Below are positions 35,600 through 48,339 of a stretch of 64,000 nucleotides of DNA, one piece after another. The DNA comes from Pegea sp. RAD2-039 (lineage: Eukaryota > Chordata > Thaliacea > Salpida > Salpidae). The position numbers were made by a program, and so were the translations under genes. The DNA lies in the NCBI GenBank assembly GCA_034620365.1, contig JAQGEQ010000332.1, forward strand, positions 434,001-498,000, read 5' to 3'. A model generated the notes under the pieces. The model made no database searches. It was not told where the DNA came from and worked only from the letters and a program-made list of their open reading frames with translations. Numbering within the stretch: the stretch's first letter is position 1; each line of letters begins with the position of its first letter.

Positions 35600-37980
35600 T
35601 AGATTATATAAGAAAAAGAATGAAAATCACAGTTTAGAAATGACAATGTTGGCAATATTATAACGGTTCAACTTCTTCTCGAACAATACGAGTGACTTTG
35701 ACATAGCAATGTCTGGTGGCAGCTGATTCCATGTATTAATTGTAAAGTAAGAGAAAAAATTTTTTCTAACCAATGTGCTAAGTGATATAGTCTTATTAAG
35801 GTGTGTCGTCTGAGCTGGATAAATACATTTTATATATCGATCTAGGACCGAAGATCCTCGTTGAATAATAAATCTATTGATGGAGTATTGGTTCAACAAA
35901 CTTATAGCTGGTTTACGAGAAAAAGTTATAAATTCAGACTTTGTGGGCTGGATTCTGAGCTGCCAATTTGTAGACCATTTTTCTAAAGTGTTTAGTCCAG
36001 TTTGAACTTTTGAAGGATTACAAGATAATAGCTTGATATCATCTGCATACATAAATACTCTGTCATCATCTACTGCTACTAATCTTCGGATGAGTCCTTC
36101 GATGAAAATTAAAATGAGAATGGAACCCAGAACAGAACGCTGTGGATTACCAATAATGATTTGACTAGAAGTAGATAAAGATCTTTCTACACGAGTTTGT
36201 TGGGTTCTACCTGATAGGTAATCTTCAATCCACTGTAAGATAAAGCTGTTGATTTTTAAGTTTTTCTAATACAGTAACGAGCTTAGTGTGTGGGGCAGAA
36301 TCAAACGCTTTAACAAAATCGAGATATATAATGTCAGAGGGAGTGCTACTTTCGTAATGGGCTGTAAGCTCATGATGGTGCTCCATTAAATGACTTGTCG
36401 TATGAGTTCTGCAGATAACTTAAGTCAGCGAAACTGGTCTGTACTTAAGTGCAGTGTTTTGGGATCCTTTTTATGAATTGGAGTAATAATAGCTTTCTTC
36501 CAAATTTATGGAACTCTCCGTCGCCTCAGAGTGATGTTAAAGAGTAGCGATTAAGGTAGTGATAAACAGGAAGTAGGTTTTCTTACAAACAAAACTGGAA
36601 TCTGATCTGCGGTGTTGGAAACTGGTGATTTTAAAGAAGAAATATATTTAGATACCATATTGACCGTTATTTCAGTATCTACCATCTCAGAGACATTAGT
36701 AAGAATGTCGGAGTAGGTATAAGAAGGTTTCAGTAATAAGAACAAATGTGAAATCTTGGGATTGAAAAAGAGCTCTCACTTGAAAACTTTTGTTAATAAT
36801 CGACCTTGCGTTGAAGAACATACCTAATGTGATTGAAGAATTGTCTTTTTAATGCTTGTGAGACTTGATGATGGGCTTCTATAAATTGATATCTTGGGTA
36901 TTTACAATTGTGTCCGGAGAGAGTTTAAAAAAAGAAATTATGGGTCCAGTGATTATTTGCTACTTCCGTTTTTTGAAAAAAACATTGATAATTCTCAAGG
37001 CCCATGGTGGACCTCGAACTTTGTATTTAAAATCATTTGGTTATTCCTTCTACTTTTGGTTATACGCTTCTTTTAGAAGACACTTATTTTCTAAGCGATC
37101 ATCTTCACACATATTATGTGCTACTCTAATGCCCTCGAATTTTTTCTCAAGCCTTAGCTTATAAGGCTTGGCAAGAAGCTTGCGTGGATACTTTCAAAAG
37201 GATATTTTCAACGGTCTTTGACGATCTAAGCTTGTTGCTTCAAGTCTACTCATTAATACCTTTGGAATGTCCACAAAATTACGGCTTTGAGAGCACATTT
37301 GATTAAAAAATTCACTGTCATCATCTTTATCAGTCTCAGAGACATTAAATATGATGACATTGTTTTTCTCTGTCCTCACGGTCTACAGTGAGTATTTTGT
37401 GCGTGTCGGTGACCTTCTTGGCAAGAAAATACACAATATTTGCATTTTTGTCAGAACCGGGATCACCGACCACCGAGGTCCATGTGACTTGTTTCTTTGT
37501 GGAGGCATTCAATTCGTCCATTGATTTGGACAAACTAGAAACCTTCTCATAACTCTTGGCAACATCTTTGGCAATTTCCGATTTAAGTTTTACTAATTTA
37601 GCAGATACAGATTTGATGATGTCTGATAATAGGTTTTCATCAGAATTGGATGAGGGAGCTGTTGTGTCCATGGTTCTACTTTTAATGAAAAAATTTAATT
37701 TAAATCCCAGTTGCTTCATCTGGTTTTTATCAAACATTCTTAAATTTTCCTGCTCACATCACTACAGGTGAGATGAAAGCAGGAGAGACATTTAAAGCAT
37801 TCAATTAAATAGATCCTCTTGTTGCCAGAACTTCTTGATAAGAAAGTTTTTTTCAAGGAACATAAACAAAAAATTGACATCAAGCCGACCTGGAAACAAT
37901 CTTTGAGAGATTTTCGATATAGTTGAAAAAGACTTTTTTTGCCAAGATGATATATTGAGATGGATTGTTCCAATCTGCCG
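35600..37980 (-). mobile_element. LINE retrotransposon (CR1/L2-like), internally deleted
   Basis: From its 5' side: ORF1 begins with a PHD-like finger (37740-37973, CFKCLSCFHLTC), then a coiled segment and the motif NNVIIFNVSETD (37194-37737, one frameshift). ORF2 starts with the endonuclease N-terminus (about 36745-36835, NARSIINK..LITETF) but passes almost directly to the reverse transcriptase (KYISSLKSPVSNTADQIPVL, ITPIHKKDPK, VLGSILILIFI and the catalytic YADD at about 36050). Most of the endonuclease is missing. The C-terminal block FFSYFTINTWNQLPPDIAMS is typical of CR1/L2 elements, and a further deletion lies just before it. Several frames are broken, so the copy is dead. 3' fragments of the family lie at 13770-14140, 29510-29960 and 47620-47970. 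Confidence 0.85.
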
Positions 37981-37999
37981 AACCTTTGAAAAATGGTCT

Positions 38000-40590
38000 T
38001 TGCACAGTTTTTTAAATAAAACTATTATTTTAACTTGATAAAATCAAACTATTAATTAATTTATTTATCTATAAAAAATTTCCTGAGAAATCAAAAAAAA
38101 TAATTTTTTGATTACAAATTTTTGTAAAAGTTATATTAGAACTCATGTATAACCTTCAAAAATAATTTTCACTTATACAAAAAAATATTTTCTAAGTCTT
38201 AAAAACATCTAAAGTTTATTTTAAGTTTGTTTATTCTTTATACCCAATTATATCCAAACTTCAGAACTTTCTTAATTAGATTTATTAATTATAAAAATAT
38301 AATAAACAATCAAAACGAATTTAATAAACACATTTAATAATATATTAAAAAACTTTTTTATTATAAATTATTTTGCAATAATAAGTGTAATAATAAAGAA
38401 TAATTATGTTTATTGTTTAATATTAAAAGAAAACATATATAAAGAAATTATGATTTTTCGGAAAACAAATTAAAAAAAAAACTTGACAACATGAACTCAA
38501 ATTCTTGTCAAAACAGAATTAAATTTTCTTCATCTAGTTCCTATAATTTGCTGAGCTTTATTTCATATATTAAAGTATTGTTTTTAATTATATTTTTATA
38601 TATTTTATTTGAATCTAAAAATCAATTAAAAAAATTCTAATGTTAAATTTGTAAACTATTTATTTTGAACTTTCAATAATAGGATCATATTTTCGATAAA
38701 CTTAAAATAGGTCTGTCTTCAAAACAAAACTTTTTTGTCCAATAAAATAGGGATGAAAAATAAACCCTAAAGTAAAATTTTAAACTTGTAATTATCGATA
38801 GATATTTTATTAAATAATAAATCTATATAAGTTATAAAATAAAATATATTATAATAAAAAAATAAACTATTTTCATTAATATTTTGTTAAATAGCTCAAA
38901 TAAAATTGAATATTGAAAGTTCAAATAAAAATTTCTGTTTGAATATTCTGCGAAGAGAGCCTGGAAAAATATTCCAGAAAAGTGATTTGATTACGATTGA
39001 AGTTGTAAGCTATTTTAAATCTCCTTGTGAAGTAAATCAACTGACAGAAACAAAATCTCAAACATTAATAAGTTTATTGCAAAACTGATCCTATTCCGAT
39101 TCACCGACGGTAAAGAAAAACCATAAAAGATGTGAAAGTAGTAGTAGAGAGGAGTTTAATAATTTAATAAAAGTCTTTTTCTAGATGACTGTAAGACTCT
39201 AAATCTCTACTGTGGAGAGAAATTAGTTAAAATTTTCGATTTTTTTGAAGTTTTTGCTTCATATCACGAGACTATTTTTTGTATTATATCAATTAATTGT
39301 TTCGTGCATTATTTCACAACAGTAAAACTTTTGGAAAAGAGTACTTGGTGATGAAAATGTTTGAGTAGTTTGTAGTCTGAAAATCAGTCAAAACATTTCA
39401 CTCAAGAATTCTGTTGATAGCCAGACATTCGAAAAACAATAATAGAACATTTCTTAATCCAAAAATCGTACATCCATTTTAGATAAGTGCTCGGTAAATG
39501 ATATGAGATTTATTTCGACTTTTAAAATATAAGTGAAGTTCTTAACAATAAAGCACTTAAACGTTGCAATATTCCAAGTAAGTTTTCATTGGTGGTTCAG
39601 CGTTTAAGACTAACCTACACAAAAATTTGATAACATCCAATGGAATAATTTTTTTAACAGATTAACCGCAGTTTAGTTTTTCGTCCAGACTCCATCACTA
39701 CAGCAAACTCTTTTACCTCTTTTCAAACTTATTCACTTATTTTCACTTATTCGACGATTTTCATCATTTTCTTTAATTTTTTGAACCTTATTTTACTCCT
39801 AACTTTATAATACTTTAAAAAAATTTGCCTTTAAAGTTTTCTATTTTTTCTCTCAACGCTAGTTTTGTTGAGCTGTGACCTTACTTTATTTTTCTATAGT
39901 TACATTGTTCCGAATTCGCCATACGGGTTGTGATATCTATATTTACAGCAATGCTTAATAGATTAATCAAATAAGAGATCCAATAACCAACAAATTAGAT
40001 TATCATTTAGGGTTCACAAATATTTTTTATGCAGATTTTTGCCTGAATATTTTAACAGTTTTTTATTTAACAGATATCAGAGACTAGTATCAAACTGGAA
40101 GCTTAATTCAACATTATTAACCATATCTTGTTCTAACAATATGATCGTAATTCAGTTTACTGTAACAATCGAAATACTTTGCTATGTAATTATATATTTG
40201 TGTTGAATTGTATCTTCCCAAGTTTATCTTTCCTGTTTCTTGTACAAAGCCCTTATTTCAACTCACACTGTGACAAGAACTCCAACTATCTATATGAAAA
40301 CTGAAGTTTATTCCAGTCATATGAAAAAATAAAATTTAAAAGATTAGAATTAAACAATTTAAAAACAGAAAATCGTATAAGTTAAATAGAAAACTGATTA
40401 ACATTCAAAAATTCAATTTACACCACTGATAATTAGTTAGAAAAAATAAATTCAAATTTTCGTATTTCGGAATACTTTTATTCTATTTTTAAACTTTTTA
40501 ACACAAATTTGTAACTCACTGCTGTTCTTTCAGGTGACTAAGCACGTGACTACTGAGGTATTTGAACTATTTGTTGGTTAAGGTTTAAAT
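38000..40590. other. AT-rich spacer
   Basis: Contains the short repeat near 39055-39110 noted at 35412-35470. An ORF at 38906-39088 overlaps that repeat and is not supported as a gene. Nothing else recognised. Confidence 0.5.
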
Positions 40591-41150
40591 TTCATGAGTT
40601 TAAAAAATGAGCCTGAACTCTATCGGTTGTTTAGAAGGCGCTGGTCACCACTGCAACCTTCCTAAAAAATGTTTGAAACATATGCGCAAGGAGCTGGTGT
40701 TTTGCAGGTAATATTCACGTGATGAAAGCTTCTCGAGTTTAATTTGTCAGTTTTAGGTGGTGGAGTGCCTGGAGTTTTTGAAAAGATATTCAGATCATAT
40801 TGATTCAAAGATTCATTTCAAGATCACAACCAATAATAAGACACATGGTTAGTATCAGAATGAGTTGAGAAGTATTTCCTTTTTTATGTTTCAAGGATTT
40901 ATTTCCGTTCGTTACACGAATGCAAGAATTTGAAGTCAGTGACAGTAACTATTGAACCTACATGGTATCCAACAGCAAGTGAGAGAACCTTCAACTGATG
41001 TAATTCAGATCTTCCAAGACGGAAGAGAAGTTTGCCTACCTGGAAATCTCTATATTATCACATTTTTTCAGCAGAATCTTAATCAAGAGTTCTCTACAAA
41101 CTCTTCAGGCGAAATTAAATCATGTTTTCACTCCTCTTTCTTCCTTTGAA
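40590..41150 (+). pseudogene. Remnant of a split gene, unrecognised
   Basis: A start (MSLKNEPELYRLFRRRW) is soon stopped, then CAG followed by GTAATATTCACGTG begins a 49-nt candidate intron ending TTTTAG. A clean patch follows (VVECLEFLKRYSDHIDSKIH) and ends at another GTTAGT donor. After a further short intron the frame is broken, with later fragments such as FQDGREVCLPGN. The small introns, typical of genes in this window, make a decayed host gene likely. I cannot name the family. Confidence 0.35.
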
Positions 41151-41236
41151 ATCCCTCCTCTTCATCTTTTGTAACTTTTTGAACATTTCTGAATAATGAA
41201 ACGTCTGCTGGATATCCTTTTCACTTTGTTCAACTT

Positions 41237-41600
41237 GTGAAGCAGAGAGCTTTTCGTAATGATGAATTAAACAGGTTTGTCTCAATACCTGAACATTTTA
41301 CTTTCTCGTGGGCGTTTGCTGTACAGGTCAGTCCCGTTCTCTTTCTGATTTTTATTGATATCTTTATGTTTAAGAGCGTAGTAGCTATTGAAATGTGTCT
41401 AGCAAGATTGCGGTCTAATTCATAAGATTTAGAATTGAAATGAAAACTTCTGTTTACGGGTTTAGGACCAAGTATTCGTAAATCATCATTGATGACTTCA
41501 AAACTTTCTATTTTCGAGATTCACAAAAATCTTTTTCAGCATGCTTTAAATGGATGATCTAAATTAGTTGAGCAGAGTAATAAACACATTTAATTTGACT
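41237..41600. repeat. Dispersed repeat, copy 1
   Basis: Matches 61116-61480 over its whole length, and 57650-57790 over its second half (landmark tttacgggtttaggaccaag). It is less AT-rich than its surroundings. The plus strand has WAFAVQ.SP.L.LI.I.IFMF and the minus strand has HSLA/RNLARH-like peptides in the copies. Neither strand gives a family I recognise. Likely a relic of a host gene or element spread with the neighbouring repeats. Confidence 0.7.
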
Positions 41601-41609
41601 ATTTTGTAA

Positions 41610-42985
41610 ACCTTGTGACAGAAATAAAAGTGTTTACCTTGTTTTATTTTATACTTTTGATTATCATCGAAAGATTTTATAGTTTGGCACCTGTAATCAT
41701 ACATTTGGTGTTTTAATTCCTTCAAACTTTAAAAATAAAGAATTAAAACAAACGTGTAATTATCTCAGACTTATGTTATACATTTTTATAGCCCTTTATT
41801 ATTTCATTCAACAATTTGACCTTTTAATATGTCTCAGTTTAGTTAGTTTTTCTGTTTATTGGTATAATTTAATCAAATTTTTTGTATTATCATAGATGTT
41901 CTTTGATTAAGCTAACCAATTGATACTATTTCTTTACAAGGTATCTATACTCAACTTTTATCTGAAAAAAGTTTCACAAACTTTAATTTGTATAAAAAAG
42001 AATTTAAAATTTAACAGGTAAACTTATTTACATAAAATAACCATAAACAAAAAAAAATCAATAATTAAAATTTATTGCTTGCCCTACCTTCATGTTTACA
42101 ATCAAAGAACAATGCTAGTACACCATCAGTATCAATTCAAAAAAATAGTTCATTATTCTTCACAGAGTTTTTAGAGTTTCACAAACACGTTTTTTTCTCC
42201 TTTTATTAGTTAAACTAACTTAATATCTACTAATTGTAGCTCTTCTGCGAGCTCTTCTAAAAAGACAAAGTTTTAAATAAATCAATAATTTGATAAATGA
42301 TTAAGAGCTTTTGTATTTAAACTGTTTCCTGTCAGAATTCAAAATAATAGTTCGTCTTATTTCTCACTCTATTACTTTTTTGTATTTGAACATTGACTAA
42401 TAAAGGAATAATAATAGGTTTTCAATGTCAAAGCTGAGAAGATTAGTATTGTTCTAAATATTTCTAACAAAAAATTACTTTATTATTAGGTTCAACTTAA
42501 AAACCTTTCCAAGTAATTATGCTTTCAGTTTTTCTATTAATAGTTTAGATAGATTTATATCTAAACAAGAAATTTAGTATGATAATAGATAAAGAAGTGA
42601 ATCTTTAAAGAAATTTATTATTTTTGCTCTTTTTTAAGAGCTGATTTTATCTTGATAAGTTTTCTTTTATTAGAAAAAATGAGTAATGGTTGAAAAAAAA
42701 AGATTCAGTCATTCTTTTCAGCTGTAACTGTTACAGAATAAAATTTGTTTATGCTCATTTGGCATCTTAGCTAGTTTTGTTTAGTTTTAGACTTTGTAAC
42801 TGCTTAAAAGTCCTAATTTAGTGCTGGGCAGCTTTTATTTATAATATTTATTTGTTTCAAGTCTAATTTTAGTAAGAACAGAGTTTTCAAAAACAGAGTT
42901 CTCTGTCAAAACTCTTCATTTATTTGAAACTATTTTTATGTAGATAAGTTTTTTGAAAGTTTAAGCTTAATTAACATCACAAGAA
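41610..42985. other. AT-rich spacer
   Basis: No gene seen; includes the promoter side of the gene starting at 42989. Confidence 0.5.
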
Positions 42986-42988
42986 GTC

Positions 42989-44775
42989 ATGGATAAGAAT
43001 TGTCAGCTGTTTGGACCTGCTATAGGCAAAGAAATAAAAGTAAAATAATAAAAGTCCTTTAATAACTTTCAAATAGTTTCTTGATAAATTTGTTTTCGTT
43101 TCAAAGTCTTGCCAAAAAATTAAAAAAAATTTATTTTAAGGGTGTTTTTTTCTAAGAGATTTAATCACTTTTAAATTTACTTAGCACAAACATAGAACAT
43201 AATTTTGAACAAGCCAACCAGTTTAGATCTATTTTCAGTTAACGTTTTTTTTAAATTTATGACTGTATACATTTTGATTCAAAAGTTGATAAGTTGATTA
43301 AAATCTAAAAGCTTTTTGCAGACAGATAATGTATTTCTTAAATTTTATCTAAACTAATTTATATACACAGATTGAAGAATTGCCTCTAGAAATGACCAAT
43401 CAAGTGGCTGAGCCAGAAAGTTTTTCTCCTACTGTAGTTTCATCTAATGAAAAACTATTTGGACAACCACGTTCTGAATCATCTGACCGTCAACAGGTAT
43501 TGCTCTAAGAATTGTTTAAAGTACACTTCTACTTAGTTTTAAACAATAAATTTGTCATTTTTCAGTTGATTAATATTAATTTATTATTTACATCAACTTA
43601 GTTCAACTAAAAATTTTAACAAATAAATTTTCTTAATAATGTTTATTATCAAAAATCACCTGAAAAAGTGAAATCTTGAAAGTTTCAACAATGTTCTACT
43701 AAAATGAAAAAAGTAATTGTAATTATGTTTTGTTGAATAAAACTGTAAAAAGTAATAACTGTTTGATACTGAATATTGATAAAAAATTGTATAATAAGTT
43801 ATCAACGTTTTCCAGTTGACTGATCAAAGTCTGTACTTGTACCACAAACACTTTTTCTTTTGATTTAATTTTTGCTAAAATAATTTGGTTGTAAAATCAG
43901 TTTTACAAGCAATTAAGCCAACCAATCATTTTCTGTTTGAAATAAACTTAAACTTGATTTAGTTAGTAAATGAAAAATTTTAGTAACTGGTGTCTGAATC
44001 GTGGTTTAAATTTAAACACACTATTATTTAAAATAAATTGAAATTTTAAATGTCACAGCTTAAAAGTTTTCTTTGTCAAAAATGAAATTACATAATATAT
44101 TTTAGGATAAGCTGCATGAAACTAACAAGGGCTATTTGGTGGCTAGTGGTTATCTTCGAGCGGATCCTTTAATGGTAAATAAAAAATGTATTAATGATAA
44201 AGCCTCTGTTTTCTACCTTTATTTTTTTTGATATATAATTAAGTAATTAAATTTATTTTATATATAATTTTTTTTTTAAACTTTTACTTTTTAATCAGGA
44301 GAAAAAGTGAGTTTTAGTGGTATATAAAGTACTTTCTACTTTTACTTTAAGTAACGATACTCGGTTATCATTGGTCTTAAACAAGTATTTTTTATATTAA
44401 ATATACTTCTTTCTTTATTAGATTGAAGAAGAATTTAAGAAATTAGATGGAGAAAAGATTATAAAGAAAGAAATAACTGCAAATGTTCAAAAAAGTGGTT
44501 TTGAAGCGCAAGTTATGTCAAAATTTCAGGCAACAAGTGGAAATGATCTGATGCAAAAGATTACAAAAAGATCTGATGGCTCTGTGAGAGGAAAACAAGA
44601 AATCTCAAGTCAGAAGCGTAAGATAACATCATCATCACGCTCATTCTTTCCAAGCACACTTGATGTGAATGGTTCAAATAAAGATGCTTTAAAGGTAGTG
44701 TTCAAGGTACCAAATATCGACGATGCTCCTTTAATTAAAAGACTCAAAAGAAAGCAGAAAAAGTTTTTTTCCTGA
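42989..44775 (+). CDS. Four-exon gene for a 199-residue basic protein
   Basis: Exons: 42989-43039, 43371-43496, 44106-44174 and 44422-44775. All three introns are GT-AG and phase 0, giving 200 codons with the stop and no interruptions. The protein starts MDKNCQLFGPAIGKEIK and has a Ser/Glu/Pro-rich middle (LPLEMTNQVAEPESFSP). Next come a short conserved-looking block (YLVASGYLRADPLM) and a Lys/Ser-rich stretch. It ends in a basic tail (IKRLKRKQKKFFS) that would serve as a nuclear localisation signal. There is no enzyme motif, signal peptide or membrane segment. It is probably a small nuclear or chromatin-linked protein, an inference from composition alone. Coding quality and phase consistency make the gene itself likely real; the family is not recognised. 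Confidence 0.7.
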
Positions 44776-44789
44776 AAAAAAAACAACCG

Positions 44790-45715
44790 ATTTTGAAATG
44801 TTTGATTTAAGCAAAGTTCATATCAATGCGGTATCTTATGCTTGGTTTTATCTACTTTTAAAAAACTTTTAAATTAATTTCTGAATGGTTAACAATTTTT
44901 AGTTAATACCCTTGCAAGATTTAATTACAGACTTTTTCTTATAATATTTATTAAGTACCGTCATAAATAACAAATTTTTGGTTCGTATAACATTTCAATT
45001 AAATCAAACCTCAGAATATTGTTTTTGTCAGCCTCTTTTCGTTATAACGGGATTTGAAGGTGCTTATAGGTGGGAAAAAATGTTATACTACAGAGAATGT
45101 TTGAATTACCAGGAGTTTTAAAATAAGAAAATAGTTATGGACTATTAGAGGGTTTGAAGTTTGAAAAATAAGTTGTAGTACAAGGGGTATTGAAATTAGC
45201 AAAGTTCGTTTGAGGTTGAGCCTCTAATCTAACCTTTTACTATCAAATTAATACCTTAATTTTTTGATTCGCAGTTGAGAACATTTTATAGCTATTTATT
45301 CACCTGAAAAGATGATGAATCATTATTCAATTTTTTTACTTTTGCGATAAATTCGAGAAACATATTCGGAAAAATCAATGTGATTCTGAAAATAATCCAA
45401 GATGCCATCTGTAGAATCCATAATTAATAAATAAAAAAAATAACTAACTTGTGATAGATAAGATCTCAAAAAACCTCAAGGTGGATTTTTTGATAACGTA
45501 AAACATAGTTCTTGACATCAACTAAGTAAAAAATTACATTTAATTATTTTTTTAATATTTTCTAAAGATAGAATAGTCTAAGTAAAGTTTAACCTGAAAC
45601 GTTTTTATTTAACTTTATCAAAATCATCCTTTATTTTTCAATTACAAGAGCTTTCTCTATCTCAAAAATTATCATTCATGATACCATGTGATGTTATATG
45701 CAGTTGCAAAATTTT
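44790..45715. other. AT-rich spacer
   Basis: No gene recognised; an upstream exon of the 45718-46093 gene may be hidden here. Confidence 0.4.
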
Positions 45716-45717
45716 AG

Positions 45718-46093
45718 ATTTTAAACAACTCTTTAAAAAGATGATGACAAATGAAAAAAAGCTTTACTACGACTATAAAAATAAATATGATCATCATATG
45801 AGGTAATATAGTTAATTAAAATACTCCTGATATTCACTGAAACTAAAATTAATTTTTCCTTACTCAAAAATAATAAACCCATTACTTAGGTTAAACCAAA
45901 TTTGTTATTATTTATTATATACTAAATTCTTAACAAAAACAGCAAAGTCATAACAACAACTAATATAGTACACTTTTTATTGTATAACTATTAATTTTTT
46001 TACAGATATTTTCATGTATCAAAACATTACCTCCATTTACCACCCTTGAAGCATATATCGATCGGCCATCCTGCAGTTTCACAGCTTGGTTAA
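45718..46093 (+). CDS. Two 3' exons of an unrecognised gene
   Basis: Exon 45718-45802 (acceptor TTTTAG, donor GTAATA) encodes FKQLFKKMMTNEKKLYYDYK and continues through KYDHHMR. It joins in frame across a 203-nt intron to 46006-46093 (YFHVSKHYLHLPPLKHISIG, then stop). The patch is charged and aromatic, unlike chance ORFs. The upstream exon or exons and a start were not found. The gene could be partial or decayed. No family is recognised. Confidence 0.4.
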
Positions 46094-46399
46094 AGGCATC
46101 TTCCATTATTGAAGTTTAACGCTTTTACCTTTGCATTTTTGCTACTAAGAGTATCTTAAAAAATTATTTTTTCGTTTTAACCGATATATTGTTGAAAGTA
46201 CTGTTAAAAAAATAATTGAAAAAATGCACTCTGAATAATGAAAAAAAGCTCTTAACTCTCCTCAAAATAGAACTAAGCAATTAGTTTTGTATATGTAAGT
46301 TTGTTAAATGTTTAAGGTATTTGTAAGGTGGAAGTTTCTATCAAAATAATATAAGTAAGTTGATAAGCTACTAAAAGAAACAGGAGTTGATAAAATACC

Positions 46400-47600
46400 C
46401 AAAGAAAAATGAGTATACTTTCCACTTTCTATTTACTTTTAACCTCCAATCGAAAATACGATCAAAGCTCCTCTTTCCGATCTTTTCTTCCTTGTAATAA
46501 TTCTAAGGTTCTTCTTGATGAAGAGACGAGATGGACATATTCATCAAACTCACTCAATTACTTCTTAACTAACTGGCCATTCCAACGCTAAATGGACCTC
46601 TTTCAACAGTCAAAATTGGTTCAACTGCACAAGTTTATCACTTCTTCCAGCTACTCTTTTTGTCCCATTTATGAGCTCTTATTGTCGTATTCTCGCTTCA
46701 TTAAATTCAAGGACACTTATGTCATCCACGCGTGTAACCAAGACGGTCATTAGTGTTTATCCAGCATGATATCCTTAACCGGAAATAAGCGATAAGAGCG
46801 CGATCATAATCGTTCTTTAAACCAGTTCTTCTTGTCCCAGAGTTTCCTTCCTTACAAATAACACCTTCACTTGCCCAGCATACTTCAAACTGATAAGTAA
46901 GACTCCCAAGACTATTCAATGCAACTGACCACCACCTCCGATATTTTTAAAAGTCTCCAAATAATCTTTCCACCTCTAAGATTCCGTGATTTCACGCACA
47001 AGTACGTTAGTTATTGATGATCTGCTGACCACTATCACATGATTTTTTTTTCAACTGCTACAGCTGATCTTGAACTCAATACTCCGCTTCAATTCATCTG
47101 AGACGCTTGAATGCACTCGCAGTTATAAAATTGCAATTAGAATGATAAATATAGAGTTATATAGACGAAAAAATGCCATGTAATCATATAAAATTCGCGA
47201 AATTAATGTGATTTTGTAACGGTAACCATAAGCACCCCACATTTCTTCTTCGTTCGTATTGTGTCAACGTAGAGTATTGTTTAAAAAATTTCGCAAACAG
47301 CCACGTTTGCAGCCAAAACTCTATTGTTTGGCTTCTAAGTGACTTTACGACCATTGGAAAATGATCAATGTATCTTGCGGACCAGTAAAAGTACTAAATG
47401 CAAACGAAGGTGGACATATCTGATTGTCTCATGACCATTTATACCTCATGTCAGGTCACGGAATAAGTAGCAAATAGGTAAGGTGATTCGACTTTGGAGA
47501 TTCGACCGATGAAATACCACTTAAGTATTATTGTTAAAATTATTCACATTTTACTGACCTTCAATTCGATGCTTTCTTTCTAATAATCTTAAGCTGAAGT
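46400..47600. other. Less AT-rich segment without an intact gene
   Basis: Composition is visibly more balanced than the flanks between about 46400 and 47100. Short open patches occur on both strands (for example 46409-46591 plus and 46722-46919 minus) but none joins into a gene. It resembles old coding or element sequence, like the decayed MSH2 and LINE pieces that follow. Confidence 0.4.
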
Positions 47601-47619
47601 TAAATCATTTTACGTAACA

Positions 47620-47970
47620 CTAATTAAACCTTAATAAGCCCATATCACCTGATATGTTGATCAAAGAAATTTTTTCTTACACCACACATTTAGAACTTGG
47701 AACCAGCTACCATCAGACATTGTTATATCAGATTCACCAGTGCTGTTCCAGCAAAAGTTGAACTGTTTGATATTACCAACACTTTCATTTGTAATTTTTT
47801 TTTTCTTATTTGTTGTTAATATTTTATGTAATAGTTCACTGTTATATCTTTTGAAGACAACTGAAAAGTTACGTCATAAATTTTTAACATTGTATATTTT
47901 AAATTTTATTTGGTTATGCTCAAGTCAAAACAGGATTTGTTATAAAGGTGTGAATGGATGAAACGTTTTT
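47620..47970 (+). mobile_element. LINE 3' fragment, plus strand
   Basis: Reads RTWNQLPSDIVISDSPVLFQ in the frame of the LINE reverse-transcriptase C-terminus (the element at 35600-37980 has NTWNQLPPDIAMSKSLVLFE). The match extends upstream through the ttaataagcccatatcacct block. It is the opposite orientation to the other copies. 5'-truncated and inactive. Confidence 0.8.
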
Positions 47971-48205
47971 TTTACTCATGAGCGAGCTTACTAAATAGAA
48001 AAGTAATTTAATTCTCTTTCACATTATTCTTTCTAATACTCTTTTTTGGTGTATTATTTAGTGTTTTATTTAGAAGTGTAATTAAATATGTTAAAGACAA
48101 ACAAAATTACCTAATGACATCATCACGAACCAGTCATGCAATTTCCTTCATTCATCACTGAATTATTGCAAGACTTCCAAAGTTAGTTGATAAAATTTAA
48201 GATCA

Positions 48206-48325
48206 ACATCTTTGGGATCAATGTATCAAAATCAGTTGGAGGTCTAAAGTAGATTTTTGACGCTGCTCTATCTAATATCAATAATTTGGAGCATTTTGCG
48301 ATAGCTTCAGGTGGTGATGACGTGA
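48206..48325 (+). pseudogene. MSH2 pseudogene piece, C-terminal exon only
   Basis: Reads FGINVSKSVGGLK, stop, then NNLEHFAIASGGDD, the same exon as 48955-49070 in the larger piece next door. It runs without a gap into the more N-terminal MSH2 exon at 48350, so two copies were joined head to tail. Confidence 0.75.
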
Positions 48326-48339
48326 TCGTGTTCCGGAAA

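Noticed and set aside
36865-37164. 99-codon plus-strand ORF
   Set aside because: Antisense to the LINE ORF1/ORF2 junction; no independent support.
40590-41150. Mitochondrial ribosomal protein L43 relic
   Set aside because: A few residues fit, but the characteristic blocks do not align; left as unrecognised.
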